From: Phragmites australis | Lineage: Eukaryota; Streptophyta; Magnoliopsida; Poales; Poaceae | Assembly (NCBI RefSeq): GCF_958298935.1 | Contig: NC_084921.1 | Location: 5,962,001 to 6,026,000 of the forward strand | DNA: 64,000 nt | Direction: 5' to 3' | Part shown: positions 50,845-63,610 of the stretch, piece after piece | Numbering within the stretch: the stretch's first letter is position 1 | Layout: each line of letters opens with the position of its first letter | The notes under the pieces: generated by a model | What the model was told of the DNA's origin: nothing | What the model saw: the letters and a program-made list of their open reading frames with translations, nothing else | Database searches by the model: none | Position numbers and translations under genes: made by a program

Positions 50845-52245
50845 TGTAGGATCGAATATGCGAAAAATACCTAATCAGAGGAGGTGAATGATTACGGAAA
50901 ACAAATTCAAAGATTAACTCACCCAAATCAAAACTCGATTAAATTCGGTATTCCACTCGAAACAGAATGCACAAGCTCTAGTAAAAACGATGTAGAGAAC
51001 GATCTACTAGTCAGATTGCTCTCAAATTCGGTCAGCAGAAACTACATTCAAATACGAAACTAACACAATAAATATTGAGTAAATCAGATATGTTGATCAA
51101 AAGTTATTCCTAGTCGAAGCAGACTGTGTCAACCAGTATCAAGTAGATCAAAACTTAGTTGAGTTGACAAAAAAAAGCTACTCTAGAACAAACCAAATCC
51201 ACTCAAATTTTTCTCAGATCAAACACTAGATATTCTAGCAAGATTTTGGATTGATTAAACCAAGATGAAACTTTATAGACACATGAAATTAACTGAAAAC
51301 CAAAACCGAGCATGCAGAATATAAAATAGAGAGAAAATTCCGACAGCAACTCATCAACTTACGAAACTTGATTTTCATTGTATAGATGAGTTTACAAGAT
51401 ACCTCTCCAAATCATCCAACAAGGATTTTCACAAAATCCCAAAACAACTCTCTCTCGAGTTTCTCTAACTCTCTGTTGTGTTCTGCGTGCTTCCCCAATA
51501 CAATAGACCTCTCTATTTATAGGTAGCCATACACACAAACATGACCGAATCGAACTGTAACTCCCTGTCATATTCAATCTGATATCTATCCTCTTCTAAT
51601 AACAAGAGGACAAACAAGTTCCGTTAATTAATCTAATTAGCTAACAACTCTTAGGTAATCATACATGCATATCTCTCATGCATACATGCATACACGTAAC
51701 CAACTCAGAGTCTGTCTCTGACACTAACTCTTGTCTCAAGTCCAGCCACCACACGACTCTCTCGTACCTGCTTCGACTTGAACACGAATTAGTATTCACG
51801 TCCTCTCATGATCAGATCGCCTCCTGCGTCCATCTCAAAGCTTTGTCTCCATATGCATTATTTTCTCAGCTCGAATGTCCCGCATGGCATCCTCGATCAC
51901 CACGACCCCAGTTCCTTTTGAACCTAGTCGCCGAATCTCAGTTCTTCCCAGAACTTAGTTCGTCGATCTGTCATCGACACCTGCACATAAATCAAACAAC
52001 AATCGAGTACGAGCACAAGTCCTTCCCAACTTGACTCAAGATCAGTTCACGCAACACCACGCAAACTTCAAGTAAAACTAATACGCTAACATAAGCATAC
52101 CCAACTAATGATAACACATCAAACCAACTATGCTATCTAAGCATATCTTAACAACTCATGAACATCAACCAAATATCATCATGCTAAATTGCTTTGCTCT
52201 GCCAAGTTCATCAATCAAACCAATTTTTCATCACATGATCTCACA
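50845..52245 (-). repeat. Ty1/copia 3' LTR (minus strand)
   Basis: On the minus strand a polypurine tract (ATCAGGGGGGAGAT) at about 52246-52258 precedes TGTGAGATCATG. The LTR ends ..TTCGATCCTACA at 50845 (1401 bp, TG..CA). A CTCTATTTATAGG box (plus strand, about 51510) would be the LTR TATA region on the minus strand. Confidence 0.75.
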
Positions 52246-53555
52246 ATCTCCCCCCTGATAAAAACATTGGCAACCCTCATGTCAACATTGGCAGTCTTTT
52301 AACAGATATGATTTGATTTTAAAATCAAACGCAAAGTGAAATCAAAAGAAAAAAATCCTTTGAATTTTTTTCTCCCCCCTTTGAAGAAAAAAAATTTATT
52401 GAAGAAAAATGAACAACTTTCTCTCCCCTTTGGCAATGATTTCATAAAAAATTCAAAAGAGAGAATCACATCTTATTATTTCAGTTATTTCAATGAGCAT
52501 CAAAATTCATCCACATATATAACAAATGCTCAACCAAGCCACACTATCAAGAATACTTGCACCAACCCATCAACACATGTAAAAATATAGTGTGAGCACA
52601 ACTTATCAAGTATAATTAATAATTTATTTGTAAGGCATGGTCTCCCAATCTCAATCACTCGAATCCTCAATTTAAATGCTATAAAAAACATGAATATAAA
52701 AAGTATGTCATTGTTTTGTTAAAAAAAAAACATATAATAAGATGCCAATTTTGATGTCAAGAACTTCTCATATTATTTTGCAAGGAATTATATGCACCAT
52801 CAGCCTTATTCTTTCCAACTATGCCAAGCATATGTCAAAAAGACAATCCGAAGCTTAAGTGATTTTGGTCATACGCGACTTCTTCAAAGTTCATATCAAA
52901 GTGCAATGATAAGCAGTCTCGAAAAAAGAAGTGCGATAGTGCATACTTCCTTGATCTTTTATCTATCAACTATTATTCAGCACTTTTTCATTTCTTTGAT
53001 TCTTTCACATATAGCATTTTTTTTATAAAAGATTAAAGTAATTAAGAGAGTTCAACCATGAAAAAATTTAATTTAAGTTGTTATTCGATTTAAAAAGTCA
53101 TGACAAAAACTACACAGTTACACATGTAGATATGAAAGTACAAAAACTCCTATGTAGCATAAGCACTGGCTTCAAAAGTCACATATGTATCGGATATGAT
53201 GCTCATCATATTTCATTATTTTCTTATTTTTATAAACTTTAACAAGTTTCAAAGATATAAAAACTCCCCCTTAAAACAATCCCATAGGATGAATAACACC
53301 AAGTTCTCCTTGAAGAAAAGTAAACCAGAAGAATTCAATTTTTTTATGAAAATGTCTGCCAATTGGTGTTTAGTATTCACACGGAGAAGTTCAATATTTC
53401 CTTTTTCAATAGTCTCTAAGAAAATAAAATCTGATATCAATGTGTTTAGTCCGAGAATATTACACAGGATTCTTAGCAATACTTATATTACTAGTGTTAT
53501 CACAGAAAAGTGGAAGACTCTCTAAATTGACCCCATAATCTTTAAGTGTAGCAAC
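52246..53555 (-). mobile_element. Ty1/copia pol 3' end and non-coding spacer (minus strand)
   Basis: Minus-strand translation from 53555 to about 53250 gives the copia RNase H end in pieces: WIVATLKDYGVNLESLPLFC, then NISIAKNP, then IELLRVNTKHQLADIFIKKL, where the last matches the usual HQLADIFTKPL motif. Stops and a frameshift separate them. The 52250-53240 part is the non-coding pol-to-LTR spacer, with the usual CCAAAGGGGAGAGAAA stretch (minus). Everything upstream of RNase H is missing, cut off at about 53555 where a gypsy LTR fragment begins. Confidence 0.75.
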
Positions 53556-54087
53556 TATCCATTTAATGCCACTACTCACGCCTTTTTCCTTCCCTAAGTA
53601 GTCCAGTTCGGCTGAGGCAACATGGCCAGCGTAGAGTTACCTTATCCCATCCTGTAGACATTAATTGTTGTGGGACAAGCACGCAGGCGTGACAGAGGGT
53701 GCAGCAGATGTGTGTGGGAAGCCTGCGACAGGACAAGGCAGGCCGAGCGCTTCAGGCCGCCGGAAGGACCCAGGGCAGGCACAATGAATGTAGGCTTGTA
53801 ATGATTGTGTATATCGTTTATTAGGACAGGGATGGGTCTGCTGGTTAGGCCCGCTTGTAAGACTTCTCCCCCTGGGATATAAAGGGGGTATCTCCTGTAA
53901 AGAAGGGGTGGAAGAATACACAGGATATAGGGCAATTACCTTACGAGGGGCCTGAACCTGGATAACTCTGGTGTTTTTGAGTAGAAAACACGCACACATT
54001 CCATAAGCACACCCGGGACGCCGATCACACACCCACTGTCTCGCATACCTCAGAATCATTGTCAGGGATTTACCCTCGACGCCGGTG
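53556..54087 (+). repeat. 5'-truncated Ty3/gypsy LTR fragment
   Basis: It aligns in inverted orientation with the last two-thirds of the LTR at 9949-10718: TTAATGCCACTACTCACG, GACATTAATTGTTGTGGGAC, AGACTTCTCCCCCTGGGATATAAAGGGG and ATCATTGTCAGGGATTTACC. The LTR start is missing and no internal region follows, since a copia LTR begins at 54088. Confidence 0.78.
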
Positions 54088-54335
54088 TGTTAGAATTATG
54101 GTGTATCTGTAATGGTTGTTACCATGTTGTTAGCATGTGCATGAGTTGTGATGTGATCGTGCCCAGTGAACGAGTCGTGCCGATGTTTGTAGCCCCAACA
54201 CCGTGATCACCATGGTCACCCTCCTTAATTGGATCACAACAGATTGTAACATTTGTAAACTCAGCTATAAATAGAAACCTCGATCCCTAATGGATCAGTG
54301 TGTTTGTCAATTCTTCTATCTCTCAATCTCTTTTA
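54088..54335 (+). repeat. Ty1/copia 5' LTR (248 bp)
   Basis: It begins TGTTAGAATTATGG and ends ..CTCTTTTA directly before TGGTACCTAGGGCCA, a degenerate initiator-Met-tRNA primer-binding site (usual form TGGTATCAGAGCC). A CTATAAATAGA TATA box is at about 54265. The expected terminal CA has become TA. Confidence 0.75.
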
Positions 54336-55170
54336 TGGTACCTAGGGCCACGATCCAATCCACCTCAAACACTTACCATGGCTGGCACTGATGGCATCCA
54401 CTCCATGACGAACACTGGCACAATCATCATCGGTTCCAGTTCATCCTAAGCCCCTCTTCTGCCCACACCGTCCTTCAATCACATGATTAATGTGAAACTT
54501 TTGAGCAACAACTACTTACTCTGGATGGCTCAATTCTTCCCTCAGAAGTCAGAGGCTAATGGGCTTCATCGACGACACCACTACACATCCAAGACCGACG
54601 ATCATGATGGTCACTCAGACCGTAGAAGACAGCAATCCTCAGTTTGTCCGCAATCTGGAGTACACACTCTGGTGTTAACAAGACCAACTAATGGTGAGTG
54701 TGATCCTCTCCTCTCTCACCGAGGAGGTACTCACCACGGTAGTTGGATGTGCAACGGCGTGTGATGTCTGGCGTGTCCTCAAGAAGACCTTCATGTCAAG
54801 CTCCAGAGTGCGGATTATGCAAATCTGCATGTAGCTGGCAACAATCCAATAGAAAGACCTTAGTGTCACCAATTACTTCCGCAAGACCAAGAGTCTCGCC
54901 AACACTCTTGCAGCCATCAGCAAGCCGCTGGAAGATGATGAACTCATCTCCTACATGCTGTGAGGCCTCAGATTAGAGTTTGATCTGCTGGTGATAAGTA
55001 TCACCATGAGATCTGATCTGATGACTGCTAACGATGTTTATGCTCAAATGTTAAGCTTTGAACTGCACCAAGAGCACAATAACACCACAACGCAGATTTC
55101 TTCAGTAAATCAGGTTAGCAGGAACCAGAACCGAGGAGGAAGAAATGACCATGGCCGAGGACATGATAAC

Positions 55171-58100
55171 TGTAACACCCAGTTTAAAAGGAATAAAACC
55201 GGGCACAACACATGTGTGCCAAGATCAAGTTTCATACATGCGTTACATCATCAGTGTACCATCACAGTGCCATTATTATAATAACAATATTAACTTATTA
55301 CAAAAGGACCCGAGGGTCTAAAAGAAAACACAGCGGAACAAAAGAGCTTTAGCACCATCGGGTCTTCCATCTTCCACATGCGTCAACCGGGGGCACATCA
55401 GCATAGAACAGGAGCTCCGGGTCGAAGTCATTCATCGAAGGATGAAACTACATTAACGGCTTCTGAACAACAGAGGGATGCAAGAAAGGGAACTACGAGT
55501 GTGAGTACAAAATGTACTCCGCAAGTGTAGGACAAACATGCTATGGAGCTTAAGTCAAGGAAAGGTTAATCACTAGTTAACTGCACTGAGCAACTATGAC
55601 CTATGACTTCAACAACGGGCATCCTATTTACTAAGTGAGGAGACACAACTATAACAAGGGGGAACAACTCATCGGATTCCATCCGACTACAAAGACTCAC
55701 TAGATAATTCCATTACTCTGCTACCTGACCAACTATACTAAAACCCTGATCCTAACTAATCATGAAGAAGTCCAAGCCGCTCTTGACCGTGAGCACGGAT
55801 GATCGATCAGGCTTATACTCTGCAGAGTTTACACATCTTTCCCCACGAGTCGTGATTCCCATATTGCTTCACACTTCCGAGGTGTTGAGTCGGTACCTCA
55901 CTATAAGGCCTTTACGTATCTCCCACCGATCCGTAGGCACCCATTGAGTTTTCACCGCTAACATACGATTTCATCGTTGCAGAAGCCCCCTCTTGTGCCA
56001 CTCAACCGTTCATTGATGCCCATAGAACTGGAGGGGTGGTTAATTAGTTGGTCAGACTGTAGCCATATAAGTCTCGTGGTTGTGCGGTTTAGCCTGGTTG
56101 TGCGGTTTAGCCTGGTTACATGCTTCAAGAACCGATCTTTAGGATCCCACACAAGAACAACTACAAACCAACTGTGCATTACCCGCACACGTGTATTCCC
56201 ACACCATCATCATACAAACATTCTGTTGGGATCCTTACACCATGTTGCTACAAAATTACCATACCTGATTCTTGTTGCGTAATTATTAGTCAAGATTAAC
56301 ATTTACCTAACTATGACAGCACTAGCATATCTACTCTTCACTAAGCATGACTCATCAACGGCAACAAGGAATAATCATACAAAAGCTAGTAAACTCTAAC
56401 ATGGGATTCCAGTTTATACATATATGCAATGAACGAATAAATATCTACACATGAATCCAAAAATGGGAGCAAGATGTTCAAGGACACTTGCCTTCAGCTG
56501 AGGGCTGCTCGAAGTCTTTAAAAACTGGATATTGCAGATTCCCGAGCTGATCACCTCCTAATCGACAAGCTGAAAAAACACACAAGGGAAACTACTAATA
56601 ATAGTATACCAAAGAGTACTAAGACTAGGTAAAAACCCTATAAAAATATTCTGCACATGCCTACGAATATTTGAGCGTGAAAATCGCCCAAATCGGAGCT
56701 ACGGGCAAAAAGTTATAATCTTTTGAAGTTTTAGGGGCTTTTTTTGTAAATTTTACTTATTTCCCGAGAATAAACTGATTTTTTATACTAAAAATCTTAT
56801 TTATGATGTCATAAAGTGAATAAGAATTATTTTTCCATAGGAAAACCTACTGAAAAGGTCCATGGACCCATGGACCACGCCCTGGAGGGCCGGTCCATGT
56901 CCGTGTTGGACCGATTACAAAAGAGTGAAGCGATATGCAATCTGAGCCACACGATCAAGATCGAATGGCTCGGGGTGAATGGGGGTGGACCAGGCGGCGC
57001 TGGGCATGGCTGGCGGCCGGCCGACGGCGACGCATTTCTGGAACCTCGCCGGAGAAGTGCGGTCACGCTTCTGACCATGAAACTCGTCGGGGAAAGGCGC
57101 AAAATGAAGAGGAGGACACGGGGATTCTCACCATGAGCTTCTCGATGGCGGAGAGGGGCTGTGGGAGGTCGGTGACAGAGAGGAGAAGATGGGGTTCCGG
57201 TGGCGGAGAGAAGCCGAGGAGCGGCGGGCTGATCCACCGGAGGCCCTGTGACACCAAAGATGGAAGAATAGGGGTCAATGGTGACTCACGCAGAGAATCA
57301 ATGCGGCAGCAGAGCTCACCGGAGTTGAAGAAGATGACAACACCGAGGATGAATCTAAGTGAAAAACGAGGGGGAAACGGTTGGAATGGGTGCGGAACGT
57401 CGCAAGGAAGACATTGGGAGGCTTATATGCGCGAGAGGGGAAGAGCATCGATCTGATTTGAAGAAAATACCTGGCGGCCTTGATGGAGATAAATGCGGCG
57501 GTTTCCGTATTTGAGAGGGGTTATGGAGGGGGAAATGGTCGGGGATGCATGATTATGGGTGGGGATCACGGGCGCGGCATTGATTAGTGAGAAACGGCTT
57601 GGAGAGGCACCGGATTTTGAACATGCGATTGGATTTGGGGGCAGAAACAACGAGCAGGAGGAGGAAATCGGGCGCGCGGCTCGGCTCAGCGTGGGCGGTT
57701 CGGTGGCTCCAGCTGGGCCCACCTGGCAGGGAGAGAGTGTGAGAGAGGGAGGTTCACGCGCGAGTGAAGGCCGGCTCGGGCGCAGCCCAACGCGGGGAAG
57801 GGGGAGGTGGCCCATGCTGGGAGAGAGATGGCTGGGCCATGTCCAAGTGGGAGAGGGAGAGAGGCAGCCTGCAAAGAAAAGAAAAAGAGGGGAAGGAGAT
57901 TTGGGCCGGACAAAAGGAATTCAGCTCGGAAAGAGTTTTACAATTTTGAAAATCCTTTTCTTTTAACATTTTGAACCAAATTCAAAAGAGGTTTTAAACG
58001 AGCGACTTCTAGCTATCTTTTGCAGACATTTTATGATCATAAAACCCTATTGCAACTACTGCAACATGAATGCATCAACACAAATATAACCTATGGAAAT

Positions 58101-58207
58101 TTAAATTTAGAAATTAATTTCTTTTATTGAACAGAATTTACAACTCCTATTTAAATTCTAGCAAAAATTTTAAACTATTGCAAAAATTGTAAATTTAAGG
58201 TGTTACA
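55171..58207. mobile_element. Solo LTR inserted in copia gag (3.0 kb, TGTAACACC..GGTGTTACA)
   Basis: Both ends are perfect inverted 9-mers, TGTAACACC and GGTGTTACA, ends typical of a grass gypsy LTR family. Flanks are ATAAC (55166-55170) and ACAAC (58208-58212), a 4/5 match. Gag reads on either side of it, so this is an insertion. No gag or pol lies inside. The ACACAGCGGAAC box near 55330 is shared with the elements at 40485 and 63611. Confidence 0.82.
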
Positions 58208-60243
58208 ACAACAACGGTCGATCACCTGGTGGTCGTGGTGGTCGTCAGCCAAATCAAGGTGGCAATGGTGGACCATGACCAGTGTGCCAAGTCTGTCATC
58301 ATGAGGGGCATGACACACTTCGCTGCTATCATTGTTTCGACCACAACTATCAAGCCTAAGATACCAATCGAGTTGTGGCCACAGTCACCAACAGCTATGC
58401 GGTTGACTCAAATTGGTATGCAGACACGGGGGCAACAGACCACATCACTAGCGATTTGGAGCGCCTAACGATGAAGGAATGATATTGTGGCAATGACAAT
58501 GTTCAAGTCGCCAATGGTGCAAGTTTGTCTATTGCATATGTTGGAAATTTGTTCATTGCTGTTGTATCTCATCCTCTTTTGCTCAATAATATCCTACACA
58601 TCCCTCAAATCAATAGGCATATCTTATCTGTTCATAAACTTGCCTCAGATAACAGTGCATATGTTGAATTTCACCCCAATTACTTTGTCATTAAGGATCA
58701 AACCACAAGGAACATTCTGCTCAGAGGCAAATGTAAGGATGGACTCTACTACTTCCCTACCAAATGTCCCAGTCAAGCACTTTCTTCAGTCAAAACATCC
58801 AAAGAAGTGTGGCATCAACGGCTGGGACATCCAGTTCCTTTATTAGTTCATAGGATTCTAGAGAAGAATAATCTTGTTGTAGCCTCTAATAAAGATGTGT
58901 TAGTTTATGATGCTTGTCAACAAGCAAAACCTCATCAATTGCCTTTTTCATCCTCCTTACATGTTTCTTCTAAACCCCTTGAACTGGTCCACACAGATGT
59001 TTGGGAACCAGCTCGAGTCTTTGTCAATGGTTTCAAATATTATGTTAGCTTTGTCGATGACTTTAGTAGATTTACCTAGATCTATTTCATCAAACATAAA
59101 TCTGAACTTGAGTCCACTTTCTTTCAATTTCAGAACCATGTTGAACTCCTGACATGGAATAGAATTTGTGCTGTTCAGTCTGATTAGAGGGGAGAATATC
59201 AGCGTTTGCACAAATTTTTTATCCACTTTGGTATTGTCCATCACATCTCTTGCCTGCACACACATCAGCAAAATGGTTTGGTAGAACGCAAACACGGACA
59301 CATTGTAGAAACCAACATTGCCTTATTAGCTCAGTCACAATGCCAACTAGATTCTGGGATGAGGTTTTTCATTCTGCCTGCTATTGGATCAATAGAATGC
59401 ATAGCTGTGTTATTAATTTTGATACACCCATACATCATCTTCTTGGTGCTAATCTTGACTACAAATTGCTCAAGGTGTTTGGGTGTGCATGCTGGCCCAA
59501 TTTAAGAGCCTACAATTCCAGAAAACTAGATTTCAGAACCAAACAATGTGTGTTTGTGAGGTACAGTGCAAATCACAAGGGCTACACATGCTTGGATAGG
59601 CAAACTGGCTGTGTATACATTTCTAGAGATGTAGTCTTTGATGAGAGCGTCTTTCCCTTTGCAAACAAACCTGAATCACTCACTCAAACTGCACAAAACT
59701 CTCATCATCCCACTATTCTCCCCTCTGTGATTCCAATGTCCAAGTGTTGTGAGCAGCTTCTAATTGAGCCAAATTTGACAATAGAGTCCATACCATGTTG
59801 CACACCCAACAGTCCACCAATGAATGGTTTTTCAACTAGTGATGGACCTACTAAACTTGTTGATAACTTATATGTCACCAGCATTTCTGAATCTATAGGT
59901 TCTCCAAGAACTTCAAGTCTGCCATATCCTGGCACACTAGCTGCTAGTCCAAGTGTTGAAATAAAAGCTCAACAAGCAAGTCATCCTATGTGTACAAGGC
60001 TCAGGGATAACATAGTCAAGCCCAAGGAGTTTAAAGATGGAACAATTAGATATGCTACTGCTATAATCACTGTTCAGGAGCTGGCAATAGTTGAAACTGA
60101 GCCAATCTCACATATTCAGGCTATGCAGATCTATGAGTGGAAGAAGGCTATGGATGATGAATATTCTGCACTTCTTAGAAACCAGACTTGACACCTTTAC
60201 CACCAAGAAAAGGAGTTAATTTGATTGACAGTAGATGGGTGTT

Positions 60244-61723
60244 TGTCGGAGGATTAACTCCTGTCGCAGGGATCCCGAGAGACCCCTTTTTAGAGATTCG
60301 GCCGGGGGGATGATCCTGAATAAGTTCGTCGGAGAAATAAATGGAAGTGAATGCAAATGCAACGGCCGGTGGAGGGGGATGATGACCTAGTGCAAGAAGA
60401 AGTAAATGCATCGGAATTTAGACAGGTTCGGGCCGCATGGGGGCGTAATACCCTACTCCTGTATGGATGCAATAACTGTCCTGAGGAAGTCCCTCAAGGA
60501 TGTTGCTGGTTACAAGGATATTTGTCTAACTAAGAGCTTGATGCTCCCTTGTTCTTGGGCAGGAACTGTGCCTTGGGTTGGTCTATAGTTCGGTTCTTGT
60601 GTGCTTGAGATCCCTTGTTCGCTTGTTCGATTGGTTGGGCTCGGGTTTCTCTTCTTCGTGCGCTCTGTGTCTCGGCTCGCCCCCTTCTCTTCTATGCAGC
60701 CGGCTCTTTTAAGTACCTGCCGGCCGAGTCATGCCCCGAATGGGAAGGAGGAAGGCACGAGTTCCAAGACGTCGTAACTAGGAAAGGCGTCATCATTTCT
60801 TCTGGGTGAAGTGACCGGGGGTGGAAAAAACGCCGCACGCCCGGTCACCTGTCACCATAAACGCCTTGGCAACAGGCACCGTGGAGAGGGCTCACCGGGC
60901 AGCCTCGGAGCAGCCCGGCGTGCCCGCCCTGTCTTGTTCCTCTGCCACAGCAGGGCGGTAGACGGAACGCCTTGATTCTTGCGATGTTATCCCGAGACAC
61001 GCCGGATGATACGGGACGGGACCCGTGCAATTAATAGCCCCACGCCTCTCTGCCAAAACATGGCAGGAACTGACACCGCAGCGGGAGCAGTTGGGGATGT
61101 CAGGCCACGCACGCTCATTAAATGCGGCCTCTGACCTCTGACTGGCTGACACCCCATCGGCGGGTGCCTCGGGGGTCTTTCTGAGTCGTCGGGGCACCGA
61201 GTGCTCGGGGGTACTGTTCCCCAAGCACTCTCTCCCGAGAATGCCTATCCTTGTCCTCGGGGTACCGGGTGCTCTGGGGTACTGTTCACCTCCCCAAGCA
61301 CCCTCTCCCGAGCACTCTTGTACGAACCTTCGGGGAACCGAGTGCTCGGGGGCTACCACATGCAGCCCCGAGCACTCTCTCCCGAGCACTCTTACGCGGA
61401 TCCTCGGGGAACCGAGCGCTCGGGAGTTGCCGCACGCAGACCCGAGCACTCTCTCCCGGAACTTGGCTCTTCTGATCGTCGGGGGACTAGGGCGCTCGGG
61501 GATGACCGGGCACCTCCCCGAGCACTTTCTTCCCGGTACTTAAACTCTACGGATCATCGGGGAACTGGGGTGCTCGGGGACCACGAACTGTGGCCCCGGG
61601 CACCTTCTCCCGGGACTTGAGTTTTTCTCATCCTACAGGAGGGACTTCGCGGGATGACGCCAAGTGGCGGATGGCTGGCCTGGCCTCGGGACTCAGGGAC
61701 CCCCGGTTCTTGATACACCGATA
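60244..61723. mobile_element. Solo LTR inserted in copia pol (1.48 kb, perfect TSD)
   Basis: It starts TGTCGGAGGATTAACTCC and ends ..GTTCTTGATACACCGATA (usual end ACCGACA). GTGTT flanks it at 60239-60243 and 61724-61728. Excision in thought rejoins the conserved copia WVFKLKRK motif across the site, proving insertion within the RT start. No coding region is present. It contains the 61197-61620 minisatellite. Confidence 0.9.
61197..61620. repeat. ~70-bp minisatellite, about 6 copies, inside the solo LTR
   Basis: Each unit carries ACCGAGTGCTCGGGG, a variable 15-25-base stretch, CCCCGAGCACTCTCTCCCG, another variable stretch, then CCTCGGGGA. The paired GTGCTCGGGG and CCCCGAGCAC can form hairpins. 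Unit starts lie near 61197, 61266, 61339, 61410, 61485 and 61561. Confidence 0.85.
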
Positions 61724-62400
61724 GTGTTCAAACTGAAGAGAAAAGTTGATGGATCTGTTGACAGGTTCAAAGCTCGATTGGTAGCTAAGGGATTCAAGCA
61801 GAGGTTTGGCATAGAATATCTTGATACTTATAGTCTAGTTGTGAAGCCTACCATTGTAAGAATCATTTTGTCTTTGGCCGTGTCAAAGGGTTGGAGTTTG
61901 AGGCAGATTGACATCCAAAATGCATTTCTGCATGGAGTGCTGCAGGAGGAGGTATTCACGCACTAGCCACCTGGTTATGAAGATCCAAAGATCCCTTCAA
62001 GCTACATCTGCAAGTTGAAGAAGGCATTGTATGGCTTGAAACAAGCACCTTGTGCATGACGTTCAAGATTAACCTGCAAACTTCAAGAAATGGGCTTCTT
62101 TCCCTCCAAGGTTGATGTATCCCTACTCATCTACAACAAGAATGGCATGACCATGTATATGTTGATCTATGTTGATGACATCATTATAGTGAGCTCATGT
62201 TCGAAGGCTACTGACAAGCTCATAGCAGATTTGACCAGAGAGTTTGCTGTCAAGGATTTATGAACACTTGATTACTTTCTGGGAATTGAAGTTAGGCCAA
62301 ATTAAAAGGGAATTCTCTTGTCACAAAGGAGGCATGCACAAGATTTACTGAAGAGAGCAAATATGGACAAATGCATGCCAATTTGTGTAATCCTCACAAA

Positions 62401-63610
62401 ACCTCTCAAGATCAAGTGTGATTTGATTATGCTTGATTTGTCCCACGATTTCTGGTTCTTGCAGTTACAACATGGATAGTGTATTTCCTTTGTCTTCTTA
62501 GTAGAGAGTCATTGATGTATATTGGTCCATGTCTTGGCGCATCGTACATACATGCTCTGTCCATCTTTAACTTCAACCAAAAAAGTAGATGCATAAATTA
62601 ATTAATAAGAAAATCATAATAAAAAAGTTTTTTTTTGAAAAAATGGGAAAAATTGGGCTTGTTAGGATTATAATATGTCTATGTAATTGAATCTATAATG
62701 GGAAAAACTGGCTCAAAACAAGTTTATATCCAAAAATTTCCCATTCATGATAAAACCTCGTAGAGACTAAAAATATCAAATTCTAGCTATATTTTTGAAA
62801 TATAATGCCAGAATCATGTGAATCTACACAATTTTTATTTTTGTCTAAAAATAGAGCTTAAATTACTTTATCTTAGCCTACGAACTGAATATGCAACATG
62901 GAACTAGGGCCCAGATGAACTAGGAATAAAAGTGTCATGTCGCTGACAAGTAGGACCCGCATGTCATCGTCTCACCCCGTACTATGCGAGAAATTTCAGA
63001 ATTCAACATCCAATTCGCGTACCTTCTAGAATATAATACCAGGCATGCAAATGTTTTCAGAACATGACACACACTCTCTCTTTTTCCTCAATTTTGTTTT
63101 TCTCTCCATCGGACTGGACCAAACTGCCCATAGCATCTGATGGCTTGGGATCAATTTGATTGAAACCTGGAGGCAGACTCGTTCGAGTCTTTTGATCTTA
63201 TCTCTTTTTCTCTGTGGCCACCCAAGCTGTTGCTTGCTACCCAACCAGTAGCCGTCCAAGTTGTTGCTCGCTACCGTCGCCAGGCTCTCGCACCCGCTCT
63301 TCCTCTTCGCTATAGGCCTCAAGACGTAGCTACAACCCAGTCACATCCCTTCTTCTTTTTCTCTGTGGAGCGAAGCTCCGCCGGCGCCCAAGCTGTTGGT
63401 CACCGCCGCTGCCCAAGGTGTCACGCATGCTCTCCCTCTCCGTTGCGGTCCTCAAGACACAGCTGCAGCCTCTCAGATGAAGTCACAACACCTTTTTGAG
63501 ATGTCGTAGTCATCTGTGACACACAGCTTGGGTTCGAACCCTTGCTCATCATCGTTGGGGTTTGCTCAAGAGCTGGTGACCGGGTTGCCATTGATACAAT
63601 GCCCGGGCTA
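62401..63610. other. Intergenic DNA downstream of the copia remnant
   Basis: AT-rich sequence up to about 63000 has no recognisable gene. It is followed by a more GC-rich stretch holding an imperfect internal duplication (63205-63475, listed separately). Open frames on both strands there are short and unmatched. Confidence 0.45.
63205..63475. repeat. Imperfect direct duplication, ~140-bp unit
   Basis: The phrase TTTTTCTCTGTGG..CCAAGCTGTTG..CTCGC..CTCAAGAC.TAGCTACAACC occurs at about 63205-63335 and again, diverged, at about 63355-63475 (TTTTTCTCTGTGGAGCG.., CCCAAGCTGTTGG, GGTCCTCAAGACACAGCTGC). Confidence 0.6.

Larger units (their letters stand above)
54088..62400 (+). mobile_element. Plus-strand Ty1/copia element, split by two solo LTRs
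   Basis: Order: 5' LTR; gag from ATG 54378 (LLSNNYLLWMAQF is the copia gag start) to 55170; solo LTR; then a zinc knuckle C-x2-C-x4-H-x4-C (58285-58326), protease WYADTGATDHIT (about 58411), GAG-pre-integrase VWHQRLGHP (about 58808), integrase core LVHTDVWE (about 58987), and integrase C-terminus KVFGCACW (about 59475) to 60243; second solo LTR; then RT from [11 protein letters not shown] (61724) with YVDD at 62168-62179. Several stops and at least one frameshift are present. The sequence becomes unrecognisable near 62400, and RNase H and a 3' LTR were not found. The element is inactive. Confidence 0.85.

Noticed and set aside
56816..57966. Cluster of 100-170-codon open frames on both strands
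   Set aside because: They lie within the GC-rich middle of the solo LTR 55171-58207 and show no known domain; openness on both strands reflects base composition.
61201..61620. 139-codon open frame with repeated peptide units
   Set aside because: It is created by a minisatellite in a solo LTR; neighbouring frames are equally open, as expected of a repeat without stops.
61197..61620. Regularly spaced palindromic repeats resembling a CRISPR array
   Set aside because: The window is plant nuclear DNA, the unit and spacers vary in length, there are no cas genes, and the array lies within LTR boundaries with a target duplication.
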